Program-made: the position numbers and the translations under genes
Shown here: positions 17,931 to 26,804 of the stretch, piece by piece
Numbering within the stretch: position 1 is the first letter of the stretch
Layout of the letters: each line of letters opens with the position of its first letter
Notes under the pieces: model-generated
Database searches by the model: none
Told to the model about the DNA's origin: nothing
What the model saw: the letters and a program-made list of their open reading frames with translations, nothing else
Source of the DNA: Roseiarcus sp963836695
GTDB taxonomy: Bacteria > Pseudomonadota > Alphaproteobacteria > Rhizobiales > Beijerinckiaceae
DNA length: 64,000 nucleotides
Assembly (NCBI GenBank): GCA_963836695.1
Contig: CAWIKX010000040.1
Location: 1 to 64,000, forward strand
Direction: 5' to 3'

Positions 17931-18964
17931 TCAGGCTGGGGTCGGCGCCTCGGCGCGAATGAGCTTCTCATGTTTGAGCTCGGCCCAGAAGTCGGCGGGA
18001 ATGGGATGGCGGAAGGCGGCCACATTCTTCTCCACCTGAGCGCCCGCGACCGCGCCGGGAATGATCGAGGCGACGATCGGATGGCCGAGCGGAAATTGCA
18101 GCGCGGCGGCGGGAAGCGGGACCTTGTGGCGGGCGCACACCGCCTCGATCTTCCTCACCCGCTCCAGGATCTCGGGGCCGGCGGGCGCATAATTGTACAT
18201 GGCGCCCGGAACGGCGCCGGTCGCGAGAATGCCGGAATTGTAGCTTCCCCCGACGACGATCCCGACGCCCCGCTCCTCGCAGCGGGGAACTCGCTCTCGA
18301 GAACGTCCTGCTCGAGCAGCGTGTAGCGCATCGCGAGCAGGAAGAAGTCCATGTCGAAGAGGTCGAGAAAGCGCGGCAACGATTCTTTCGAGTTAAATCC
18401 GCCGCCGATCCCTCCGATCACGCCGGCCTCGCGCAATTCCGCCAGCGCCTTCCAGCCGCTGGTCTTGAGCTGCGTGAGATAGGCGTTGAGCGCCGCGGGG
18501 TTATGGTCCGAGGGGTCGAGATCGTGGATTAGAAGAACGTCGACCCGGTTGACGCCGAGGCGCTGAAGGCTGTCCTCGAACGAGCGCATTACGCCGTCGT
18601 AGCTGTAGTCGAAGACGGTCTGAAATTCGAGGCCGCCGAGCCATTGATCCTTGATGGCGTTGGGTCCAAGCGGCCGGCGCAACACACGGCCGATCTTGGT
18701 CGATATGACGAAGTCGGCGCGCGGCTTGCGGTACAGCGCGCGCCCGAGCGTATGCTCGGCGAGCCCGCGTCCGTACCATGGAGAGGTGTCGAAATAGCGT
18801 ACGCCCCCGCGCCAGGCCGCGTCGATGACCGCCGCCGCCTCGTCATCTTCGACCTTGACGAACAGTTCGCCGAGCGGAGCCGTGCCGAGACCAAGCTCGG
18901 TCACGCTGACATTCGCGCGCCCAAGCTTGCGCGTCTTCAAGGGCGGGAGATTTGCGCCGCTCAT
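17931..18964 (-). CDS. Aldo/keto reductase, D-threo-aldose (L-fucose) 1-dehydrogenase-like, frameshifted
   Basis: After repair about 340 residues. The N-terminal segment contains ELGLGTAPLGELF, VRYFDTSPWYGRGLAEHTLG with catalytic Asp and Tyr, DFVISTKIGRVL with Lys, and VLLIHDLDPSDHN with His, so the AKR tetrad is complete. A base is missing near 18281-18287, where SEFPRCEERGVGIVVGGSYNSGIL would continue; the second segment runs GAMYNYAPAGPEILERVRKI to the stop at 17931. This AKR subgroup oxidises free sugars or pyridoxal with NAD(P). Confidence 0.82.
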
Positions 18965-18999
18965 GTCTAGGGTATCCCTGGGGGCTGACTAAGAGCGCG

Positions 19000-19305
19000 C
19001 TATTCTTCGGGCTCGGTTCCGAAACGGAGCGGATAACCTTTCGCCGCGCCCGCTTCGGTTCCGCGCGCGGCCTTGGTCTCCGCGACGTCCTGCGCCAGCA
19101 CCACGACCACACAGACACCCTTCCGATGCGCGGTCATCATCACGTTCAGCGCCTGAGTCTCACTAAGGCGGAACACGCCCTTCAAGACCCCGACCACAAA
19201 GTCGCGCGGCGTATAGTCGTCGTTGAATAGAATAACCTTGTGCAGGCGCGGACGCTGGACGAGCGTCTCGGTCTTCGTGGCAATCTTGGTGGCGGCCTTG
19301 CTCAT
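19000..19305 (-). CDS. clpS: ATP-dependent Clp protease adaptor protein ClpS
   Basis: A 101-residue adaptor that delivers N-degron substrates to ClpAP. The conserved core is present: LHKVILFNDDYTPRDFVVGVLKGVF, then MMTAHRKGVCVVVVLAQDVAETK and GYPLRFGTEPEE. The Asp-Asp and the His of TAHRKG that bind the N-terminal residue are present. clpA is often near but is not seen here. Confidence 0.95.
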   Translation of the reverse strand: MSKAATKIATKTETLVQRPRLHKVILFNDDYTPRDFVVGVLKGVFRLSETQALNVMMTAHRKGVCVVVVLAQDVAETKAARGTEAGAAKGYPLRFGTEPEE

Positions 19306-19626
19306 CGTGCTCTCTTAGCAGCGCGTGTCGCGGAAGCAGCGATATTTTGCACTCTCGCTCCGCCGGTTTCAAGCCAGTTCGGCGCGGGCCGATGTCTTGA
19401 CGCGCCTTCAAACCTTCGGGAAAATCGCGAGTTCCACGCCGCCGGAAATATTCTCCAGCGCTTGGCGCCATCGTAGGGGCGAAGCACCCCAAGCAACTGG
19501 CCTCACGGACAATTGTTGCCCATCCGAAACTCGGATTGAACCCACGCCGACGTGATCGCGTTGTCAAGCGGCGACGCGTTCGGGCCTTAAGGCTACTGCT
19601 CGTCGTCCGATCGACTGGAGGAAGAC
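19306..19626. other. Upstream region of clpS and of the divergent broken gene
   Basis: No gene is recognised. On the minus strand TTGACA occurs near 19560 and could be a -35 element, but no convincing -10 follows. Promoters for clpS (minus) and for the gene at 19627 (plus) must lie here. Confidence 0.3.
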
Positions 19627-19983
19627 ATGCTCGTTCGACAGGCGGCCGCTGCAGCTGGCATGGCGCTCATCTTCGGCGCCGGGCTGGCTCATGCGGGACC
19701 ATGCACGTATCGGATCTATCAGGCCGACCTCGACGTCGCCAGGCTTCTGCACTCCGCCGCTGCTCAGGGGCGAACGGCCCCCTAATCGGCATTCGCGACC
19801 ATGCATCGCCAGCCCACTCCGGGGTCGATCGCCAGCGCCGAGCAACAAGCGGGCGCTCTCTCGACCGAGGAGGTCCAGGCGATCACCGAGGCCATGGATG
19901 AAGCGCGCCACGCCGATGATGAGGGCGACGGCGACGGTTGCGAAAAGGCGCTCAGCGACGTCGACCGCATCCTCAAGCAATAG
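19627..19983 (+). pseudogene. Exported hypothetical protein interrupted by an in-frame stop codon
   Basis: One frame runs from ATG 19627 to TAG 19983 with a TAA at 19783-19785. The first half has a signal peptide (AAAAAGMALIFGAGLAHA) and GPCTYRIYQADLDVARLLHS; the second half has FATMHRQPTPGSIASAEQQ and ITEAMDEARHADDEGDGDGC. I recall intact relatives in which ATESPFATMHRQPTPGS spans this point, so a GAA-to-TAA change would explain it. No frameshift is needed. Reinitiation at ATG 19801 would lose the signal peptide. Confidence 0.65.
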
Positions 19984-20169
19984 AGCGCGAGCCCAATCGT
20001 TCGCGGGGCTATAGGGCAGAGGCTAAGGTCGAAACTTAGAATCTGACGCTCGGCTCGTCGCTACGCCCGACTTAGTTCGAGGCGATGTCAGGAAGATAAG
20101 CTACTCACAAGTCTAGACGATTTCGCCTCCCGCGTATTAGGTGGAAACAAGGACAATGGGCGGGGTTCT

Positions 20170-20535
20170 ATGTCGAGACGGGCGTACTTCCTTTTTTTGC
20201 CGTGCGCGGTCGCGCTGTCAGGCTGCGGACCATCCGGCCCGCAGCCGCAAACCGGGTTCAATCATCCGATCGTCAACACAATGACGTCGTCCGACGCCAA
20301 CACCGGTCCGACCATGTCGGAAGCTGGACCGGCTCCGACCGCCGTCGATCGTTATGGCAACGCCAACTTCGACGCGAACGGGACCTATACCGCCGGCCAT
20401 GGGATCGGCATTCAAGTCGACAATCCTGACCAGACGACGTTCGGGATACCGAAATCGAGCATGCCCGACATATCGAGTATGCATTGCACAGGCTCGACGA
20501 TCGCCAATGCCGGATCGATGAACTGCAGCAATTGA
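20170..20535 (+). CDS. Putative lipoprotein of unknown function
   Basis: A 121-residue protein with a lipoprotein signal (FLFLPCAVALSGC, lipobox LSGC with Cys19). The mature part is rich in Asn, Thr, Ser and Gly, with a polar low-complexity region (MTSSDANTGPTMSEAGPAPT) and a short C-terminal part with two Cys. No domain is recognised. It stands alone upstream of the MFS gene. Confidence 0.65.
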   Translation: MSRRAYFLFLPCAVALSGCGPSGPQPQTGFNHPIVNTMTSSDANTGPTMSEAGPAPTAVDRYGNANFDANGTYTAGHGIGIQVDNPDQTTFGIPKSSMPDISSMHCTGSTIANAGSMNCSN

Positions 20536-20693
20536 TCCACCGCGCCTCGCGATAGGCCCAGAGAATGGCGTCCTGACCAAGGGCGGAAGCGAGGCCACAA
20601 AAGAGGGTAGGGTTTCAACGCATTGTGACCGGCGCTGTCGCGCTTCGCCTTGCGGCAGACGCCCGGCGGCGCCAGAAGTGCCTGAAAGCTCAG

Positions 20694-22114
20694 ATGCGCT
20701 CCGCCGTTCTCACCGCCTTTATCATCGCGACTGCTCTGTTCATGGAGAACATGGACGGAACCGTCATTTCGACGTCGCTCCCGGCCATCGCCCTCGACCT
20801 GCATCAGGATCCGATCGTCCTGAAGCTTGCGCTCACCTCCTACATGCTGACCCTTGCGGTGTTCATTCCCGCCTCAGGCTGGGTCGCCGACCGCTTCGGC
20901 GCGCGTACGGTGTTCTGCAGCGCGATCGTCATCTTCACTCTCGGCTCGATCCTATGCGGCGCCTCATCCTCGCTCTCGACCCTCATCGCCGCCCGCGTCT
21001 TCCAGGGGCTGGGGGGAGCCATGATGGTGCCGGTCGGGCGGCTCGTATTGCTGCGCTCCATAAGGAAAAGCGACCTCGTCAGCGCGATGGCCTATCTCAC
21101 GGTGCCGGCGCTGATCGGTCCGGTTGCCGGCCCGCCGCTCGGCGGCTTCATCACCACCTATTTCCATTGGCGTTGGATCTTCTGGATCAACGTGCCGATC
21201 GGCGTTCTCGGCGTCCTCTTGTCGCTCAGGTTCATCGAGAATCTGCGCGAGGAGACCGTGCCGCGTTTCGACTTCAAGGGCTTCGTCTTGTCGGGCGTCG
21301 GCCTCTTGAGCCTGATTTCCGGCCTGAGCACGATCGGGCGGGGCATTGCGCCCTATTGGCTGGTCGTGGCGATGATCGCGGTTGGCGCGCTTTCGCTCGC
21401 CGCCTACGTCCGGCACGCCAATAGCAAGCGAGACGCGATCCTCGACCTCAAGCTGCTCGCGATCCCGACATTCTTCTCCGGCGTCGCCGGCGGGTTCATC
21501 TTCCGCGTCGGCATCGGCGCCATACCCTTCTTGCTGCCGCTGCTGCTGCAGGTCGGGTTCGGCCTCACGCCGTTCGAATCCGGCTCGCTCACCTTCGCCG
21601 CCGCCGCCGGCTCGCTCCTGATGAAGTTCACCGCTTCGACGGTGCTGCGCTGGTTCGGCTTCCGCCAGACGCTGGTCGTCAATTGCCTCATTTCCGGGGT
21701 GTTCCTCGCCGCCTGCGCCCTGTTCACGCCTTCGACCCCGCACTGGCTCCTGCTCTTGACCCTGCTCACCGGCGGTTTCTTCCGCTCGCTCCAGTTCACT
21801 GCGCTGAACGCCATCAGCTATGCGGATGTCGACCCGCCGCGGATGAGCCGGGCGACCAGCTTCGCCAGCGTCTCGCAGCAGATGTCGGGGCGGTCGGAGT
21901 GGCGGTGGCGGCGATCTGCGTCGAAGCGATCCAGTTGGGCTTCGGCGATACGGAGCTCATGGCGCGCGATCTTTCGCTCGCCTTCGTCCTGGTGGCGATC
22001 GTCTCCAGCCTCTCCGTCTTCGTCTTCGCTGGGCTCAAGCCGGATGCGGGCGCCGCAGTGTCCGGAAGGATGGTCTCGACCACCGAAGAGCGCGCGGCCG
22101 CCGCCGCGGAATGA
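20694..22114 (+). CDS. MFS multidrug exporter (DHA2, EmrB-like), frameshifted near the C-terminus
   Basis: A 14-segment-type exporter. MENMDGTVISTSLPAIALDL is the DHA2 first-helix motif (D in the membrane), SYMLTLAVFIPASGWVADRFGARTVF is motif A, and VPALIGPVAGPPLGGFITTYFHWRWIFWINVPIG is motif C with the conserved WRWIFWINVP. One G is missing from the run near 21887-21890; correcting it continues MSGAVGVAVAAICVEAIQLG to the stop at 22114. ATG 20694 is chosen since homologs begin near RSAVLTAFIIATALFMEN. Confidence 0.88.
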
Positions 22115-22186
22115 GCACAACCCGGCGGGGAAATCCGCGCCATCTAAGCGCTCATAAACGCACATAAACGCCAGCCAAATGAGCCT

Positions 22187-22228
22187 AAACGCTAGTAAAA
22201 CAGCTAGCGTTTACTAGCGTTTATTTTT
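22187..22228 (+). terminator. Rho-independent terminator candidate after the MFS gene
   Basis: AAACGCTAGTAAA (22187-22199) and TTTACTAGCGTTT (22210-22222) are perfect 13-bp inverted repeats with a 10-base loop, followed by ATTTTT. The site lies 73 bases after the MFS stop. Two further AAACGC words lie just upstream. Confidence 0.65.
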
Positions 22229-22430
22229 CCTAATCGTGACTTTTCAATGGGTTACAGCCGATTCAACTGAAACATTCCTCTCGCCTTTGCCCTGCGCCTT
22301 GGGGTTGTAATCAACCGCTGCACAGGCTGCCGACTTCAACCCATCGCCGGCTAGCGCTAACGCGCGGCTGATCGGCCGACACCAATATTGGTAACACAGC
22401 TTTCTGGTTATGACAAGAAAATTCAGGGCT

Positions 22431-22674
22431 CTTATAGCGTCAGCTGTTGTTTCGAGAATTCAGGTGAGCCGTCATGGCCGCGCTTGTCGCGGCCATCCAC
22501 GCCGCCCCGCCGCGATGATCTGGATCGCAAAAGGATCGTGTTTCGTATCAGAGGCTTATGCTGAGGGAGCGGCGTTCTCGTGGGTGGCCGGGTCGAGCCC
22601 GGCCATGACGCTTGATGACCCGTTTCGCCCTCCTGGGCCCCAAAATCCGGTGGGCCAACGCGTGACGCTATAAG
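22431..22674. repeat. MITE-like interspersed repeat, copy 2
   Basis: A 244-bp element with perfect 12-bp terminal inverted repeats CTTATAGCGTCA (22431-22442) and TGACGCTATAAG (22663-22674). Inside are two subpalindromes, GGCCGCGCTTGTCGCGGCC and GGCCGGGTCGAGCCCGGCC, in opposite orientation near the two ends. It is roughly 85% identical to the copy at 14935-15192 by eye. No ORF is credible. Confidence 0.8.
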
Positions 22675-22710
22675 CGCCAAATTCAGAACCCAAACCCACG
22701 GCGATGGCGC

Positions 22711-22923
22711 CTACCACGTCGGTTTCGGGTAGGCCGGCGGATACGTCACTGGATTGGCGAGACACCTTTTGACTTCCTGGCCAAATCTCGTTGGGTCGGT
22801 GATGCCTTTGTTGGCCACCGTCTCCCGGCAATAGTTCAGCGTCATCGTCCAGGCCGGCGGGCCGCCGCCGCCCATCGCGCGGGCCGGGTGAGTGCCTACT
22901 GCGGCGAGCGCAAAGACGAACAT
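22711..22923 (-). CDS. Small exported protein of unknown function
   Basis: About 70 residues from ATG 22923: a signal peptide (MFVFALAAVGTHPARAMGGG) and a mature part with LNYCRETVANKGITDPTRFG and KRCLANPVTYPPAYPKPTW. Two cysteines suggest one disulfide. No family is recognised. It lies directly downstream of the class II aldolase gene and 36 bases before the MITE copy. Confidence 0.55.
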   Translation of the reverse strand: MFVFALAAVGTHPARAMGGGGPPAWTMTLNYCRETVANKGITDPTRFGQEVKRCLANPVTYPPAYPKPTW

Positions 22924-22958
22924 GAGCCGTACGGCTCCGAACGAAGGCCGCCCGCTCC

Positions 22959-23768
22959 TCACTCCAGGAGGTCCGGCTCAGCCTTGACGATGCGCGCGTA
23001 AAGCGGCTGGAACTGAAACCAGCCGGCGAATGGATTGCCGGTGATCTTATTGGCCTGGGCGGCGGCTTCAGGCGAGATGTGTCTCAAGCTCTCACCGGGC
23101 TTCAGCGCGGCCTCGGCGATGAGCTGCACCTGGCAGGACCGCTCCATGGTGATGAACCACCACACCGCCTCGTCGACTGTCTGGCCAACCGTGATGAGGC
23201 CGTGGTTCTGCAGGACCGCCGCCTTCATCTTGCCGATCGCATCGGCGATGCGCTGACCTTCGTCGAGCTCGACCGCCACGCCGCCAAAATCTTCATAGAC
23301 CGCGTGATCGTTATAGAAGGCGCAGACGTCCTGAGTGATCGGCGCGAGCGAGCGCCCGAGCGTCGAAAAAGCCCGCCCGTAAGTCGAATGGGAGTGCGCG
23401 GCGGCGTTGGCGTCCGGCCGCGCGGCGTGGACGCGGGAATGAATGACGAAGGCCGCCGTGTTGACCGGATAGTCGCCTTCGACGACAGCGCCTTTATGAT
23501 CGCAGCGGATCAGGTTCGAGACCTTGACCTGGCTGAAATGAACGCCGAACGGATTGACCCAGAACGTGTCCGTAAACTCAGGATCGCGGGCGGTGATGTG
23601 TCCAGCCACCCCCTCGTCGAAGCCAAACTTGGAGAACAGACGAAAGCCCGCAGCGAGCCGCTGCTTCCGATGCAGCCGCTCGTCCGCCGGATTGTCGAAC
23701 TTCGGCGGCGTCGGAAGTTTTCCCATCATCGCGGCCGGAGCGACGGGGGCCTTGGTCTGGACGTTCAT
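22959..23768 (-). CDS. Class II aldolase/adducin family protein
   Basis: A 269-residue protein from ATG 23768, which has GGGAGAAA just upstream. Family features: FDEGVAGHITARDPEF, FWVNPFGVHFSQVKVSNLIRCD, the metal-binding AAAHSHSTYGRAFSTLG (HxH), and AVLQNHGLITVGQTVDEAVWWF (third His). A zinc-dependent aldolase or dehydratase role is likely; the substrate is not deducible. This adducin-like subgroup has an N-terminal extension as seen here. Confidence 0.88.
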   Translation of the reverse strand: MNVQTKAPVAPAAMMGKLPTPPKFDNPADERLHRKQRLAAGFRLFSKFGFDEGVAGHITARDPEFTDTFWVNPFGVHFSQVKVSNLIRCDHKGAVVEGDYPVNTAAFVIHSRVHAARPDANAAAHSHSTYGRAFSTLGRSLAPITQDVCAFYNDHAVYEDFGGVAVELDEGQRIADAIGKMKAAVLQNHGLITVGQTVDEAVWWFITMERSCQVQLIAEAALKPGESLRHISPEAAAQANKITGNPFAGWFQFQPLYARIVKAEPDLLE

Positions 23769-24010
23769 GATGTTTCTCCCGGTGCCTCTTGTCGTGTGGC
23801 CGAGCATAAGCACGATCGCAGGGCGCGTCAGCATGAACATTGGCGCAAGAAGCGCCGCAACCGAGAAGGAATCCGGCCCGTCCTGCAGGCCAAGGCGCCG
23901 CCGGCTAAGGCTATTCATTACACATCGTTCATCTTTCATCCATTGACGTTCTGTGAAGACCTCACTATGTGACGGCTTCAAATTTGCTCTTCCTACAGGG
24001 GTTTCCGATA

Positions 24011-24985
24011 ATGAGTTTGCCTTTTCCTGTGTCGCGCTCGCGGCGCAGCGCTGTTGTTGTCGCGCTTGTCGCTCCCCTACTCGCCGTGGCCCTACCAGCC
24101 CACGCCGCCGTCATCACGGCGGACGATATTCTCGGTCAATTCAATGCGGTCGTGTCCGGTAATTTCTCGACCAACTCGGATGTCGAAGGCCGCTTGGTCG
24201 CGGGCAACATCAATAATAGCCAGAGTTCGACGTTCTACGAGAACCCGAACGCCTTGAGCGAGCCGTCGGCGTTTCGCGGCGTGAACGCCCTGACGATCCA
24301 GAACTGCCCCAACTGCAACGTGAACCACGGCGGCGGCGTGAACTTCGTCACCAGCAATTCCGGTTCATTCAACTTGAATGGCGGGGGGTCGGTCGCCCCG
24401 AACAATCCGTCGTTCGCCATGAGCGATTTCACCACGCCGCTCAATGGGCTTCAGACGGCTCTCGCGGGACTGACATCGAACAGCATCGTCAATAGCCCGA
24501 ATTCCAACAGCCTCATCTTCAATGTCACGCCCGTCGACGGCCTCGCCGTTTTCAGCATGACGGGAGCGCAGCTCTCCGGGAGCCAGAACGACAATTACAA
24601 CATCACTTTCAACAACGCGGCGGCGGCGACGACGATCGTCATCAACGTCACTGGGAGCTTCACCGAAGGCAACGGCGAAAATTTCAATGGGAATACGTTT
24701 CTCAACGAGCATGTGATCTGGAATTTTGATGACGCAACCAACGTCAGCGTCAAGCAGTGGCACGGCGCCGTCCTCGCGGGAGACGCAACGGTGACGAACA
24801 ACTCGCCAATGGAAGGCTTCCTCTACGCCGAGAACTTCACCGGCCATGGCGAATTGCACGATTTCCCGTTCGAGGGGAATGTGCCGGGCGCGGTTCCCGA
24901 GCCCTCGACCTGGGCGATGATGGCGATTGGCTTCGCCGGCCTCGGCTTCCTTGGCTTCCGGAGCCGCAAGACGGCCACGGCGTAA
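24011..24985 (+). CDS. Choice-of-anchor A family protein with a PEP-CTERM sorting signal
   Basis: A 324-residue exported protein. Signal peptide up to LPAHA; then a choice-of-anchor A domain (DDILGQFNAVVSGNFSTNSDVEGRLVAGN, HVIWNFDDATNVSV, WHGAVLAGDATVTNNS, EGFLYAENF). The C-terminus is a PEP-CTERM tripartite signal: VPEPSTWAMMAIGFAGLGFLGFRSRK. Such proteins are processed by an exosortase and placed at the cell surface with exopolysaccharide. No exosortase gene is in the window. ATG 24011 is preferred over the ATG 14 codons upstream. Confidence 0.9.
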   Translation: MSLPFPVSRSRRSAVVVALVAPLLAVALPAHAAVITADDILGQFNAVVSGNFSTNSDVEGRLVAGNINNSQSSTFYENPNALSEPSAFRGVNALTIQNCPNCNVNHGGGVNFVTSNSGSFNLNGGGSVAPNNPSFAMSDFTTPLNGLQTALAGLTSNSIVNSPNSNSLIFNVTPVDGLAVFSMTGAQLSGSQNDNYNITFNNAAAATTIVINVTGSFTEGNGENFNGNTFLNEHVIWNFDDATNVSVKQWHGAVLAGDATVTNNSPMEGFLYAENFTGHGELHDFPFEGNVPGAVPEPSTWAMMAIGFAGLGFLGFRSRKTATA

Positions 24986-25015
24986 GCGCCGCCGCTTCTG
25001 CCGACGCGCTTGGGT

Positions 25016-26065
25016 TTAGGTCGGGCGCGGCGGTTGGCGAATCTCAGTTAGGGGCGGATTTTGGCCGTACGCCACTGAACCCGGCGCCCAACAAGTAAAG
25101 CTCGGTGTTGTCGGAGGGGCCGATTGGCCAGCGGCGAGCCGAGCGGCGAGCGCAGCAGCGATGGGCTGGCCGGTCTGTTGCTCGACATACAGAAACTGTC
25201 CCGCCGGATTGATTTCGAGAAACACGTATCGCCCGTCTTTGGTCAGCCTAAGGTCGATCGCCCCGTATATTAGGCCGAGGCGACGCATCAATCCGCGCAG
25301 TTTGTCGGCGACATCGTCAGGCAGTTCGTGGGCGACGTGCTTCGCATTGAGATTCATCCGCACGTCCACGTCGTAGTCGAGATCGCGCAAGTCCACCGCG
25401 GCGGCAAAGATTTCGTCTCCGATGATCGTCACCCGAAGGTCGGCGACTGCCGCCACGTGACGTTGGAAGATTACCGGCGCCAGCCTGATCGCCTCGTCAG
25501 CGACGTTGGTCTCCGCCTCGCCGAGCCGGCGCGTTTCCGCCCACGCGTTGGGCAGCGCGAGGAATTGCTTGTAGATGACGTCGCCGTTGCAAACACGCCA
25601 GAATTCGCGAGCCTCGTCGGGATCGCTGGTCATCAGGGTGTGCGGAATCTCCAGCCCAAGACTTTGCGCCAGCGCTAGCTGATAGGGTTTGTGAATCGCC
25701 TTGTTGTCGAGTGCGGGCGGGTTGATCCAAAGTGCGTCCATCGCCGCGAAAAGGCCGTAAAAAGCGGTAGTTGCTTCGGACAGCGCTAGCCGCCGATGAG
25801 CTTTGTCTTTAACAGTCTCGGGAAGCCCGAACGCGCTCGGCCTTCGCCACCAAACCGCCCGAACGGACTCCATGTCGAGGCCGCCGGCGCCCGGCCGCCC
25901 CAACTGGAACCGCCGCTTGCCGTCCCCGAACCCCAGCGTAAGCGTCAGCTTGCCGGGAAAGTCGGCAAGGTCGAGCAACTCGACATTCGCTCCCCGCCGA
26001 GCCAGCGCGGTAATAACCGCCCTGGCGTGCAGGTCAGCGAAACTTGAGACAATTAAAACGGTCAT
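25016..26065 (-). CDS. ATP-grasp peptide ligase of the MvdC/MvdD (graspetide) type
   Basis: This 349-residue protein has the two-domain layout of graspetide (omega-ester/amide peptide) ligases. A pre-ATP-grasp domain (MTVLIVSSFADLHARAVITA, with ESVRAVWWRRPSAF near residue 70) is followed by an ATP-grasp fold. The metal/ATP end is YGAIDLRLTKDGRYVFLEINPAGQFLYVE with the E-x-N-P-x-G-Q signature of this ligase group, then TGQPIAAALAARLA. Its ATG overlaps the stop of the upstream candidate precursor (ATGA). The last ~35 residues (from SAPPTTPS) are out-of-frame sequence resembling the rlmE 3' end, so the true C-terminus probably ended near AARLAAG. Function as an ester- or amide-forming ligase is inferred from family. 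Confidence 0.78.
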   Translation of the reverse strand: MTVLIVSSFADLHARAVITALARRGANVELLDLADFPGKLTLTLGFGDGKRRFQLGRPGAGGLDMESVRAVWWRRPSAFGLPETVKDKAHRRLALSEATTAFYGLFAAMDALWINPPALDNKAIHKPYQLALAQSLGLEIPHTLMTSDPDEAREFWRVCNGDVIYKQFLALPNAWAETRRLGEAETNVADEAIRLAPVIFQRHVAAVADLRVTIIGDEIFAAAVDLRDLDYDVDVRMNLNAKHVAHELPDDVADKLRGLMRRLGLIYGAIDLRLTKDGRYVFLEINPAGQFLYVEQQTGQPIAAALAARLAAGQSAPPTTPSFTCWAPGSVAYGQNPPLTEIRQPPRPT

Positions 26066-26688
26066 GGGATTTGTTGCGGGTCAGCGAAGGCCTTCATGAT
26101 TGGATGGTGGTCGCTGGCCCAATTGACCGCGTTGAAATAGGTGCGCGGGCCCGCAAATGAACTCACCCAAAGCGCCGCCATAGTCGCGGGATCGGCTTGG
26201 TGCGGCATCGCCGCTGCGAACGGAGCTAGTCCGGTTTGTTGGATCCCTCCTGCTCCAATCGTTTCTATAAGCGTAGGAGGAGGAACGTCACCAACAACGT
26301 CTTTGAAACCAGTGTTGGGATGATCGAAATACGCGACGGTCTGGTGTACGTCGAAATACGCAACAGTTTGAGCCGTGTCCTGATACCAAAGCGTATTGGG
26401 CGCGTGATCGGTCAGCGGCTTATTCAGGTTTTCGCCTACCTTCTCTGGAACGCGCTTCGCGTCCAATTCGAGCTCGACCAGCGATTGGCCTATCGCGCCA
26501 GCTACCTTTTTGGCTGATTTCACCGCGGCGACTTCAAGCGTCAACGACCGCCCGTCGGGCAAGGTCAGCACAAACCGCGTCGGATCCGCGGCCCTTGATA
26601 GCGAGCCCATCACTGTAATGGTATCTGTATTCGGCGCCGCCGGCGCCTCGTTGAGCAACTTCTGGAATTCGCTTTCTTCTTGCGCCAT
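26062..26688 (-). CDS. Candidate graspetide precursor-like protein with tandem QTVAYFD repeat
   Basis: A 208-residue protein of no family I recognise, with GAGGAAA before ATG 26688. Residues 1-95 look like a folded leader (TDTITVMGSL, RFVLTLPDGRSLTLEVAAVK, ELELDAKRVPEKV). Residues 107-124 hold two copies of a nine-residue unit, QTVAYFDVH and QTVAYFDHP, preceded by WYQDTA and followed by NTGFKDVVGD. Thr and Asp spaced by four residues would suit omega-ester linkage. The C-terminal 70 residues (GLAPFAAAMPHQADPATM and WASDHHPIMKAFADP) are unusual for a simple precursor. It is translationally coupled to the ATP-grasp gene. A partner protein rather than a precursor is the alternative. Confidence 0.6.
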   Translation of the reverse strand: MAQEESEFQKLLNEAPAAPNTDTITVMGSLSRAADPTRFVLTLPDGRSLTLEVAAVKSAKKVAGAIGQSLVELELDAKRVPEKVGENLNKPLTDHAPNTLWYQDTAQTVAYFDVHQTVAYFDHPNTGFKDVVGDVPPPTLIETIGAGGIQQTGLAPFAAAMPHQADPATMAALWVSSFAGPRTYFNAVNWASDHHPIMKAFADPQQIP

Positions 26689-26804
26689 AGTCGTTTCCTC
26701 AGTTTGATCGCCACGTTTGAGACGACTTCGCTAGAGCGAGATGTGTTCGAAGGAAACTTCATCGCCGGCGGCGAAGCGACCTCGTGATTCACGACCCGCG
26801 GTCC

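Noticed and set aside
20964..21743. 259-codon minus-strand open frame
   Set aside because: It is highly charged, low in complexity and antisense to the MFS exporter.
22381..22392. 12-bp palindrome ACCAATATTGGT
   Set aside because: A single short palindrome in intergenic DNA without a neighbouring regulator; chance is adequate.
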